Assembly: GCF_003688625.1 (NCBI RefSeq) | Contig: NZ_RCWY01000004.1 | Location: 88,149 to 152,148, forward strand | Length of the DNA stretch: 64,000 nt | Source of the DNA: Sphingomonas sp. PP-CE-3A-406 | GTDB lineage: Bacteria; Pseudomonadota; Alphaproteobacteria; Sphingomonadales; Sphingomonadaceae | Direction: 5' to 3' | The notes under the pieces: model-generated | What the model saw: only the letters and a program-made list of their open reading frames with translations | Told to the model about the DNA's origin: nothing | Database searches by the model: none | Shown: positions 35,729-44,393 of the stretch, piece by piece | Layout of the letters: each line of letters starts with the position of its first letter | Position numbering within the stretch: the stretch's first letter is position 1 | Translations under genes and position numbers: made by a program

Positions 35729-37731
35729 AGGTCTGAGGCGCCCAGATCGATCCACTCCACGAAGTCCGGGCGGCGGTCGGCAACGCGTTGCAACACCGAC
35801 CGCAGGGGACCGTCCGCCGGGCCGACGTTGATCACGAGCGTATCTATAGCACGCGTCAGCGGGATCATCGTCCAGCGTGCCGCGTGCCGCTCAGCCGCCT
35901 CGTCCCTGCTCTCCATAAGTGGATCGTGGACGTGGTCCTCCGACAGCCATTGGCGGACCTTGTAGTCCCAAAGCAGATCCAGGTCGTAGTTAACGGTGGT
36001 CCATCCCTCGAGCCCACGACACGAATCGTACTGGACGAAGCGCAACTCGTCGCGGTCGGTCGGATAGTGCTCGCGCACGTCGCGCGCGGTGCCATCCCAG
36101 ACCTTGCCTCCCGCTACCAAATAGGCCTCCGCTGCCACGCTGCCGGAGACGCCCAAAGTCCGCTTAACCGACTGCGGCGGAACGCACGCAAGTAGGTCCA
36201 CGGGATAGTTGCCCAGATCGCGCGCCTCGCCGACCAGTTCCGCGATGCGCGCCGGCTGCGAGGCGAGATCGCCCTCGTAAATGATCACGCGTCCACCCGC
36301 GGCATCGGCGTTCGGGACCAGATCCCAGTCATCCAGACCAAGCTCGAGCGCGACGTCGGCAACGAAGGACGCCACGTTCGCCTTCATGCGTAAGCACTTC
36401 TTGAGGCGGCGCATGGTCGACTGGCCTTTCTCGAGATTAGACGCCCAGTCGGCCACGGACTCGCGGACGTACTGATCGACGCCGTCCGATACGATGAGGC
36501 GTTTCGGCCCATAAATCGCATTGAGGATCGCGATCTCGTCGCCAGGCCAGTCCTGACCTTCGTCGACGAACACGAGGTCCCAGTCAAAATCGGTAGCGTC
36601 CGCCCTCATCATCCCGGCCAAGTCATCGGCAGTGACCGCGCCACTCCGGAGATAATCCAGCAGAGTTGCCTTGTGACGTTGGTAGTCCTCAAGGAAGCCG
36701 TCGTATCCGCCAATGACCCCCAGCTTCAGCATCACCCTGCCGATGAAGCTGTGCACCGTTTCAATGGCGACGCCGCCGGCCTGCACTCCGCGAGGCACGC
36801 CCAGCAGCGACATCGTCCGACGCATGTCAGCTACCAGCGCCTTATTGAAGGTAAGGACGATGGACCGCCGGTTGGACTGATCGAAGGCACGGTAGGCCAT
36901 CTGCAGCAGTATGACGGTCTTGCCGACACCCCCGCGGCCCTTCAGCAGGATCTGACGCTCGCCCAGATCACCAAGCCAAGCGTCCGGGAGCGCCGACTTT
37001 GCAATAAGATCCATGCGACGCCGATCCAAGGGCGTCGGCTCCAAGGTCATGAACAGCGGTGAGTTCGGCGCCAACATCCGATCGAACGCCTCATCGCTAC
37101 CGTAGGACAACGTGACCCGCCGATCGTTCTCGCGCGGACTGGTGACCTGCCCGAGTACATTCAGGATCCGCTCGAAGCTCGTGTCACTCGCGATGCAGAC
37201 GTGCGGGCGTGGTGGGAGATCACGCTCCTTGAGACCCGTGAACAGCACCAAGTTCTGGACGTGCACGTAATCTAATCCGAATCGGTCGAGCCATTTCTTG
37301 AACTCGAACATCTGCGCCCTGTTCTTTTCCGTGACGCACTCCCAAGATACCTCGCCGTTGCGAACGTACCGGACTGACGCGACGGAGTTCTCGAACCGAA
37401 CGCCAGTGGCGGTGTGGGATTTGACCTCGATCACCAGGGCGAAGTTGCGGACTTTGGCCGACCTCGGTGTGAACGGCTCGGCGTCGCGGGGATAGAACTT
37501 CCATTCGACATCGAACGAGCGAGCCTCGGCAAACGTACCGATCACGACCAGATCGAGATCCTCGATCTTCTGCCCGTGCATCTTCAGCCCAACGAAGATC
37601 CGGACGTGGTCTGTCTTGCTGCGGGCGAGGTCGGGCCACAGATCCAGCAGCCGCCTCTCGAGCCGCCTTGCCGCCGCGTACTCGTCGCCCTCCGTCACTC
37701 CGGAAACGATTATCACCGCCGGGTCGCCCAA
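35725..37731 (-). CDS. NERD-like nuclease plus UvrD-type helicase
   Basis: A 668-residue protein. The N-terminal PD-(D/E)xK (NERD-like) domain shows IEDLDLVVIG (56-65) and LVIEVKSH (99-106), with Asp60, Glu102 and Lys104 as likely active residues. A helicase-like ATPase follows: Walker A GRGGVGKT (265-272), Walker B FVDEGQDW (389-396). It begins with TTG at 37731, the only good start I see near the end of the DruE-like gene, or later at a GTG. It ends on the shared CTAG. Confidence 0.75.
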   Translation of the reverse strand: MGDPAVIIVSGVTEGDEYAAARRLERRLLDLWPDLARSKTDHVRIFVGLKMHGQKIEDLDLVVIGTFAEARSFDVEWKFYPRDAEPFTPRSAKVRNFALVIEVKSHTATGVRFENSVASVRYVRNGEVSWECVTEKNRAQMFEFKKWLDRFGLDYVHVQNLVLFTGLKERDLPPRPHVCIASDTSFERILNVLGQVTSPRENDRRVTLSYGSDEAFDRMLAPNSPLFMTLEPTPLDRRRMDLIAKSALPDAWLGDLGERQILLKGRGGVGKTVILLQMAYRAFDQSNRRSIVLTFNKALVADMRRTMSLLGVPRGVQAGGVAIETVHSFIGRVMLKLGVIGGYDGFLEDYQRHKATLLDYLRSGAVTADDLAGMMRADATDFDWDLVFVDEGQDWPGDEIAILNAIYGPKRLIVSDGVDQYVRESVADWASNLEKGQSTMRRLKKCLRMKANVASFVADVALELGLDDWDLVPNADAAGGRVIIYEGDLASQPARIAELVGEARDLGNYPVDLLACVPPQSVKRTLGVSGSVAAEAYLVAGGKVWDGTARDVREHYPTDRDELRFVQYDSCRGLEGWTTVNYDLDLLWDYKVRQWLSEDHVHDPLMESRDEAAERHAARWTMIPLTRAIDTLVINVGPADGPLRSVLQRVADRRPDFVEWIDLGASDL

Positions 37732-37756
37732 TGGTCCGCCGAGGCGCCGCGATCGC

Positions 37757-40700
37757 TCATGCTAGCACCTCATCCTCAACTGCCCTCGTTGCCGCAGGGA
37801 GATTGCCCCTGACGAGCAACTCGTTGACCGGGATGACCTGGCCACCGTCCCACTTCTCCCTCAACTCCCCAATCAAGGGATCCGCCGGATGATCGGCCGT
37901 AAGGGGTCCGGCGATCGCGATAATGCTCTTCGCGCCGTTCGCACGCGTCGCCAGTATGGGCACCGTGACGTCGCCCATGCCGGGTACAATCACCGTCGCG
38001 TCCCTAGCGTAGGTCACGCCGCTGTCTGCGTTCCTCTGCAGATCGAGCAGCAGGACCCTCGTCGAGGCCGCGACACGTTGCGGACTGAAGGGCTGCATGT
38101 TGTCGGTCAGGAGGAACTCCACGAGTTCCGAACCGACGTGACGATCAAGCTGCCCATGTTCGAACTTGTTTTTGAAGCTGCGGAGGCAGCGGTAGCATGA
38201 GGAATCGCAGTTCTCCTTGCATGTCTTCATCACGGTCAGCGCCCGCTGGAAGAGCTCCAGTCCACGCCCGGCGAGCTGGCGGGCGAAGCCCGCACCGCCA
38301 GGCAGGGTGTCGTAGAGGAAGATCTCGGCCTCAAGCCCCGCCATGCCGGCGGGCGTAAGCGCGGGCCGATACTCCGCCATCATCTCGCCGGGCTCGACCT
38401 CAAGGATACTGCAGGCAGCCTTCGCCATGGCCTCGCTGACGGTCCGTAACGCGACGTCCGTCGGATAGTAGCCCGGCTTGAGCTTGAGCGGTGCCTCCAC
38501 CCGCAGCGAGAAGAGCGCGATGTCGGTGATGAAATCGGTCCCCAGGACGATGTGCCTGGATGTGCGGTTCCCAGGACAAGTCGGATCCTTGTCGGGGAAT
38601 GGCTTCAAGTGCGGCGCGAACATTGACGCCGTACCTTCGGCAGAGGATTCGATGCGTCCGCAGATAGTGCAATAATTGTACCCCTCATGCTTCGGGCCCG
38701 TATTCGAGACCAGCAGGTGCTCGCGGTTGGGAATCACGCGGATGCGGTCGTTGACAGGAATCCACTTGGCGTCGTCCGCAGGGGTCGGCATCACAAGCTT
38801 CGCGCGCGTGGCGTAGCTCGTCTCGGGCATGTCGTCTGGCGAAGTGACCTCTTCCTGGTCAATGCGGTGGGCAAAGCCTGGTGGCCGCAGCCAGTAGCGT
38901 GCCGGACCGAACGACTCCTCAGAGCCGCATGCACGGCAATCCGTAATCGTGTCGCGCTCCAGCCCCGTGTCGATCTTGACGGTCTCGGCAAAACCGCATT
39001 CGCTGCACTCGCGATAGAGCCGCCGGTTCTGCCAAGCGTCAGAACGATCTTCCTTCATGGCCGCGTAGATTGCACCGGAAGTGTAGCACTTCCCCGAGAT
39101 CCACACCTGCTTGCCCGGCGCATATTGTGACAGGGCAACCGGCAGCCCCTGCGAAGGCGCAAAGCGCTCGACCGGCTTGTAATGCGTGGACCGCTCCAGA
39201 TCGAAGACGCTGAACGTCGCTACGTCGGTGGGGAATGCGTAGCGGGGCAGCACGCCCTTGTAGAGCAGGCGGTCTAGCAACGTGCCGGTCACTGCCTTCT
39301 GGGGAGGAGCCTCCTCGCCGACCTCCTCCTGGAACTCGGTCCCGTCCGCTTCCTCCGATCCGTCGTCGTCCGCCTTCTCGACCTTAGCGCCGCCAACCGC
39401 GTCGTTCGTGATCGCCTTCTCGACCTCTGTCACGCAGTCCTCGACCATGCCATCGAGCAGCGCCCTTCGATTCTCACCCGTCACCTCGTGCGGGATCCAA
39501 TCTGCGACCCGGGACTTGAGCCCGTCCTCGTTCTCGGCAAGCCATTGCTTGAAGTCGGCCGCGTTGAGCGTCGTCCCGGCGGCTTTGAAATCCTCAACGG
39601 ACCCCAGGACAGAGAACAGGTCCGGGCTCGCGCTGGGATCGAATACCGGTAACTTAACCTGGTGATACGATTGCAGCAGGTAGGCTCGAATGTGCCGCTT
39701 GACGATGTCCGGATTGTCGAGTGTCAGCTTCGGATCAATGACCTTGCCGGAGATCATCTCCTTGGGTTCGCTGAAATAGTGCTCGTCGTGACTGTCGGCG
39801 CTCCCGAAGGCAACGACGGTCGCCACCGCGTTGCCACGACGGCCGGCGCGGCCGGCCCGCTGCTGGTAGTTGGCCCGTCCCGGCGGCATGTTCCTCAAGG
39901 CGACGCCGGACAGCGCTCCGATGTCGATGCCGACCTCCATCGTAGTCGTGCTCGACAGCACGTCGATCGCCGTCGATTGGCCGGCCGAAGTTCCCCAATC
40001 CAACTCGACATCCTGAAACAGCAACTCGTTCTCTTCGGCCTTGGAGAACACGTCGTCACTCTGCGGCGCGTTGAGCTGCGCGGTGTGCTCGGCGGCGATC
40101 AGCGCCATCGGAATTTCTGGAGGATCTTTTAGGGCACCGAGCACCGGCGAGCGATAGTAACCCTTGCGTGCCGAGAATACGCTGTCCGTCGCGGGGTCGA
40201 GGACGAAGACTTCGTCGCTACCGCAATCGAGACAGTGCGGGATTGTGCAGACGGGGCGATGGACTGACTTGCAGTTAGAACATCGCCGCCATTCGCCACT
40301 CAACTCGAGTGACAGGTTCTGTCCGGCAAGTCGCCGGAAGCCGCCGTCCATGTCGGTCGTGAAGATGTTGAGCAGCAGCGGCGTCCAAGCCTTGAACGCC
40401 TTGCGCGACGCGGCGTCCTTCAGCACGACGTCCATCGCCTTGAAGGTGCCCTTCCGCGAGTTGACGCTGGTGCCCTTGCCCCGTGGCCGCTTGTACCAGC
40501 CGGTGGGCATCGAGTTGAGCCAGAACCCGACCGGGCGCCAGCAGCGCAGCCAGGCACGCGCGAGCGCGACCTTGTCCTCGTCGTTCTCTGCGACGCCCGG
40601 GATAGGCGGCAGTGCGTGGAGTTCTTTGGTCTTGTTCGCGCGCTCACGAAGGGACGCAAGCGCAAGTGCTTCCAGCCCGAGATACCTGTCCTGAACGGTC

Positions 40701-43303
40701 TTCACGATGTCGTCGAGCAGGGCTGCCGGCGGGGTTTCCCCCCGGACCTCCATCCAAAGCATTGTCAGGCGCGTTTCGTCAGTCTGCGCGTTCTCGGCGA
40801 CGGCCTTCGCCACCATCTCTTCGGCGGCGGAGAAGTTTTCACCGGACCTCCTCTCAGGCCGGAGCCGCACGCCCAGAGCCTGGGATGCCAGCAGGACGGC
40901 AAGGTACAGCTCCTCCAAGCTCAGCATCTGCTGCACCATCTGCGGCTTGGACAGCCGATCGTATCCCCAGATGATGAGGGAGCGGAGTGCGTCGCGGACA
41001 GAGTACATCTGGAGGTTTGGGGCGAGCCGGGCGGCCACCTGCCGAGAATCTGAGAAGACCAACACCTTGCGCCCGCGAAGCGGGGCGAAGCGGCTGGCCG
41101 CCTGCTTGCCGGGCGGCTGCACCGAAAGTTGCCGGGACACGATGGCCTGGAAAGGCTGATCGCCCTTCGTCTGGTGGTTCTGGACGGTCGTTCGGCCGCT
41201 GGCGGTCTGCCCGCAGACGCCGCAGGGTACGAACTGACCCCGGCGTTCCGAATTCGTGTCGGTCTCCCCTTCGTCATCGACCGGCGGCGTAATGCGGTCC
41301 TTGCGGATGTATACGGTGCGCGTCCGTAGACCAGCCGAAAGACGCCCCGTGTCGAGATCGTATTCCGCGAGTTCGGCAGCGTCGATCCGCCTGGGCGTCT
41401 CCAGCAGAAGGTCGAGGTCCAGGAGCGGCAGGGTGTCGCCCCCCGGCATGCGAAGCCTGCGTCCGGACTCCGACCAGAGCGCATCGGGCGAGTCCAAATC
41501 GTCTGAATAGGCCCTGGCGTATGCGGACCCACAACTGCGGCACGTGAATAATTCGAGGACGCGAGATCCACAGCCGCACACCTCGTGGGGTTGACTGTAC
41601 ATCCGACCGCAGAATCCATTCCGCTCCTCCTCGACCATGTCGGTGCACTCCGGATCCATGCAAACCCAGAGGCCGGGCAGGCCGCGGTAGAAGTTGTGGA
41701 CCCGGCACGGCAACGGACCCGAGGCATCCGGCTGTTCACGGGCGACACTGCCGATCGCGAGCAGGGCCGTGACGGCCGCGTCCGCGGTGTCAGGTGAATC
41801 GGGGAAGAGCTCGGCCCCGAGCTCTGCGACCGGCTGTGCCGAACCCATCGTCGTATTGACGAGCTGGCCGAGCGGTGCGAACTCCTTCAACGCCTCGAAT
41901 AGATCCCGCTCCACGCCCGCAGCGGCGGAGACGCCGCGGTGGGCGAGGAACGGGGCCACGGCTGCCGCGCGGTTAGCCTCGACCGGGGAGTAGAACAAGC
42001 CCATGTCAAGCGCGGCGAGAACCTCGGCGTCCGCCTTGGTTCCTGCCGTCGCATGGGAGCGATGGTCGAGATCGCCGGTAATGGCGACGAACGTATCGGC
42101 CGGCACCCCGGATAGTTGAGCCCCGAACTCGGTCGCATACTCCTTGCTGTCGAAACTTGCCGTCGCGCAGATAACCTGGAAGCGCTCGGCGGGAATGTCC
42201 AAACGGTCACGAAGCCGCCGCAGCAGCAATCCCACCTCGGCGCCCGCGGCGCCCCGGTAGAGATGAGCCTCGTCCAGGACCACGGTGAACTTCTCCGTGG
42301 GATTGGCCGCCAGCCAGGCGCGGGTGCTGTCGAAGATCGGCCGCTCGATCGGACGCATCATCATGTACTCGAGCATCGAGTAGTTGGTGACCATCAGGTC
42401 AGGGCAGGATGCCTGGACCTCGTGGCGCGTGATGAGTTCGGAATCCTCGGGAAGCGTCGTGGCACGCAGGAACTCGGCCGTCTTCGGATTGTACCAGCGC
42501 GAGCCCTTGGTTCCGAACCACTTGTCGAGGTCCGGCTTGGCTGGCCACTTCCCGCGTTCGTGGAGCTGTCCGCGCAGTCGCGCCGCCGCCGCCTGCGCCT
42601 CGGATGCCGGTCCCGCCGCCTGTCGCTCGATCTCGACGTAGAACTCCTCGAACGAGGACAGCTTACGGCCGTCCTTCTTGCCTGAGCGGACGCCAGCATA
42701 TGGAGTCCGGCTGGTGTAGCGGGCGAAGCGTGGCGGTCGACCCGCCCAGGTCGTGAACTGATCGACGAGGTCTGGATCGCCGAAGATCGCTCGGAGGCGG
42801 CCCAGCTGATCGTTCACCAGCGCGTTCATCGGATAGAGAAGGAGCGCCCTCATCGCCGGCTGTCCGAAGGATGCCGGACGCTCGGATGCCTCGCGAGCGA
42901 ACTTGCCAAGGATGGGAAGCAGGAACGACTCCGTCTTACCGGAGCCGGTGCCCGTCATGATCACGAGGTTCTTACCCTCGATCAGCGCATGGCGCACTGC
43001 GTCGCCCTGATGGCGGTAGGGCGGATCGAACAGGAGCCGCGCACGATCCTGCCGCACACTCGATAGCTTCTCGAAAATCGTGCGAGCGGCGGGCGGCAGG
43101 TTTTCGACTTCCGCGAACCGCGAGCCGACCTGGTATCTCGGTGTCGTTTCGAGGAACGGCTCCTGATGCGTGACGCCCGTGCGGTTGAGAAGCTCTCGAC
43201 GCTGATCGATTAGCGCCGGATCGCCAATGTGGTACGTCGCCTCGATGTACTCTTTCAACGAGGAGTGAAGGCGGTCGATCGTCTCCTGGATCGTTGCGGA
43301 CAT
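37757..43303 (-). CDS. druE: DruE-like DEAH helicase with DUF1998 domain
   Basis: A 1,848-residue superfamily 2 helicase. Walker A MTGTGSGKTESFLLP (about residue 117-130), the DEAH box VVLDEAHLYRGAAG (about 342-355) and motif VI YQQRAGRAGRRG (near 1,175) are in order. Several CxxC zinc knuckles interrupt the protein. The C-terminus has the DUF1998 pattern LYDTLPGGAGF and CDSSCYRCLRSFKN. Size and layout fit DruE of Druantia. An acidic stretch lies near residues 1,310-1,350. I chose ATG at 43303, one base after the preceding stop, with GGAGGG upstream. Confidence 0.85.
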   Translation of the reverse strand: MSATIQETIDRLHSSLKEYIEATYHIGDPALIDQRRELLNRTGVTHQEPFLETTPRYQVGSRFAEVENLPPAARTIFEKLSSVRQDRARLLFDPPYRHQGDAVRHALIEGKNLVIMTGTGSGKTESFLLPILGKFAREASERPASFGQPAMRALLLYPMNALVNDQLGRLRAIFGDPDLVDQFTTWAGRPPRFARYTSRTPYAGVRSGKKDGRKLSSFEEFYVEIERQAAGPASEAQAAAARLRGQLHERGKWPAKPDLDKWFGTKGSRWYNPKTAEFLRATTLPEDSELITRHEVQASCPDLMVTNYSMLEYMMMRPIERPIFDSTRAWLAANPTEKFTVVLDEAHLYRGAAGAEVGLLLRRLRDRLDIPAERFQVICATASFDSKEYATEFGAQLSGVPADTFVAITGDLDHRSHATAGTKADAEVLAALDMGLFYSPVEANRAAAVAPFLAHRGVSAAAGVERDLFEALKEFAPLGQLVNTTMGSAQPVAELGAELFPDSPDTADAAVTALLAIGSVAREQPDASGPLPCRVHNFYRGLPGLWVCMDPECTDMVEEERNGFCGRMYSQPHEVCGCGSRVLELFTCRSCGSAYARAYSDDLDSPDALWSESGRRLRMPGGDTLPLLDLDLLLETPRRIDAAELAEYDLDTGRLSAGLRTRTVYIRKDRITPPVDDEGETDTNSERRGQFVPCGVCGQTASGRTTVQNHQTKGDQPFQAIVSRQLSVQPPGKQAASRFAPLRGRKVLVFSDSRQVAARLAPNLQMYSVRDALRSLIIWGYDRLSKPQMVQQMLSLEELYLAVLLASQALGVRLRPERRSGENFSAAEEMVAKAVAENAQTDETRLTMLWMEVRGETPPAALLDDIVKTVQDRYLGLEALALASLRERANKTKELHALPPIPGVAENDEDKVALARAWLRCWRPVGFWLNSMPTGWYKRPRGKGTSVNSRKGTFKAMDVVLKDAASRKAFKAWTPLLLNIFTTDMDGGFRRLAGQNLSLELSGEWRRCSNCKSVHRPVCTIPHCLDCGSDEVFVLDPATDSVFSARKGYYRSPVLGALKDPPEIPMALIAAEHTAQLNAPQSDDVFSKAEENELLFQDVELDWGTSAGQSTAIDVLSSTTTMEVGIDIGALSGVALRNMPPGRANYQQRAGRAGRRGNAVATVVAFGSADSHDEHYFSEPKEMISGKVIDPKLTLDNPDIVKRHIRAYLLQSYHQVKLPVFDPSASPDLFSVLGSVEDFKAAGTTLNAADFKQWLAENEDGLKSRVADWIPHEVTGENRRALLDGMVEDCVTEVEKAITNDAVGGAKVEKADDDGSEEADGTEFQEEVGEEAPPQKAVTGTLLDRLLYKGVLPRYAFPTDVATFSVFDLERSTHYKPVERFAPSQGLPVALSQYAPGKQVWISGKCYTSGAIYAAMKEDRSDAWQNRRLYRECSECGFAETVKIDTGLERDTITDCRACGSEESFGPARYWLRPPGFAHRIDQEEVTSPDDMPETSYATRAKLVMPTPADDAKWIPVNDRIRVIPNREHLLVSNTGPKHEGYNYCTICGRIESSAEGTASMFAPHLKPFPDKDPTCPGNRTSRHIVLGTDFITDIALFSLRVEAPLKLKPGYYPTDVALRTVSEAMAKAACSILEVEPGEMMAEYRPALTPAGMAGLEAEIFLYDTLPGGAGFARQLAGRGLELFQRALTVMKTCKENCDSSCYRCLRSFKNKFEHGQLDRHVGSELVEFLLTDNMQPFSPQRVAASTRVLLLDLQRNADSGVTYARDATVIVPGMGDVTVPILATRANGAKSIIAIAGPLTADHPADPLIGELREKWDGGQVIPVNELLVRGNLPAATRAVEDEVLA

Positions 43304-43304
43304 G

Positions 43305-44393
43305 CTAGTGACCCTCCTCATTCGCCGTCCGGTTCAGGTACAGCATATCTTTCAGAAACTTCTCTTCCGTCGCGAGTTCGCCGGCGGCCACGCGAAACGA
43401 CATCAGGCAGCCATCGGGATCGACCTCGCTCCCGACCACGGCTAGGCGCCGTCGCGCCCACTTCGGGATGGGGGAGAACAAATCGATTGTCGCGCCATGC
43501 TCGTCGCTCCGCAATCGGTATCCCTGAGAACGGAGCGCCACGGCGTCGATCGCCATCTGCAGCCGCCAGGCCGCGTCGCAACCGCGAAATCGATCCCCAT
43601 GCAGCGGAAGGTCCAGGAGCGTGAGCGGAATACCGTCGCGAAGCTGCGCGTAGCCCCAGAGGTCCGATCCGAAGGTTTGCGAGCGTCGAACGACAAAATT
43701 GCCGGTCAGCAATCCCGGTAGACCCCAGCGCCTTCTGTAGCTTCGTGTATCGCGTGACCCGTCAAGCACAAGCAGGTCGGGGATCCCGCCGGAGGGCAGG
43801 CAGGCGGAGAGCTTGGCATTGTATGAAGCTAGCAGGTCGGTAGCCGGGAGCGTCTTTGGACACTTCATCCAGGCGGCGTTCGACAGTTCCCGCAAACCGA
43901 GTTCGCGAAGCGCCGTCGCCAGGTCCTCGCCCGGCAACGGTTCGATATATCGGACACCAAAACGGTTGACGACGCGCGTGCGCATCTCCGTTGGTAGAGG
44001 CGTTTGCTCGTCGGCCGATAGGCCGAGAATAAAGGCGCTTCCACTCGGCCTGGCAACGAACGCCGGGGGCGCAGCGACCAGCCAGGTGCTCCGCACCTGC
44101 TCGCCGACTAGCGCTACGTCGCTTAACTCGAGCAAGTCGCCGATTGCCACCAATGCCTCGATCGACCGTTCCACCAGTTCCTCGAACGAGTCCTCGTCGA
44201 CAACCAGTCCGCGATGGCTGTCGATCATGGTGCGGACAAGCGTGCGAGGCGAGCAAGGACAGAGGAAGCCCGCCAACCTCCGGAGGACCGCCGCGAGATA
44301 AGATGGCGCAAGCACGCCAGTCTCCTCCCGGTCCATCCCGAAAAGGGAGACAGTCGTTGCGACGACTGTTCCCGGCTCGATCACCTCGATCAC
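43305..44393 (-). CDS. Unknown 362-residue protein of the defence cluster
   Basis: A soluble mixed alpha/beta protein with no recognised family. GTG at 44393 overlaps the stop of the 950-residue gene (GTGA), and its stop is one base from the DruE-like start, so it is embedded in the operon. Features include VIEVIEPGTVVATTVSLFG at the N-terminus, a helical middle (SPRTLVRTMIDSHRGL) and a charged C-terminal helix. It may be a DNA-binding or adaptor subunit; that is a guess. Confidence 0.6.
   Translation of the reverse strand: MIEVIEPGTVVATTVSLFGMDREETGVLAPSYLAAVLRRLAGFLCPCSPRTLVRTMIDSHRGLVVDEDSFEELVERSIEALVAIGDLLELSDVALVGEQVRSTWLVAAPPAFVARPSGSAFILGLSADEQTPLPTEMRTRVVNRFGVRYIEPLPGEDLATALRELGLRELSNAAWMKCPKTLPATDLLASYNAKLSACLPSGGIPDLLVLDGSRDTRSYRRRWGLPGLLTGNFVVRRSQTFGSDLWGYAQLRDGIPLTLLDLPLHGDRFRGCDAAWRLQMAIDAVALRSQGYRLRSDEHGATIDLFSPIPKWARRRLAVVGSEVDPDGCLMSFRVAAGELATEEKFLKDMLYLNRTANEEGH

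Noticed and set aside
36300..43300. DISARM (drmA/drmB) as the identity of the DUF1998 helicase locus
   Set aside because: DISARM has separate DrmA helicase and DrmB DUF1998 proteins with a methylase and DrmC; here the helicase and DUF1998 are one protein of DruE size and no methylase is present.
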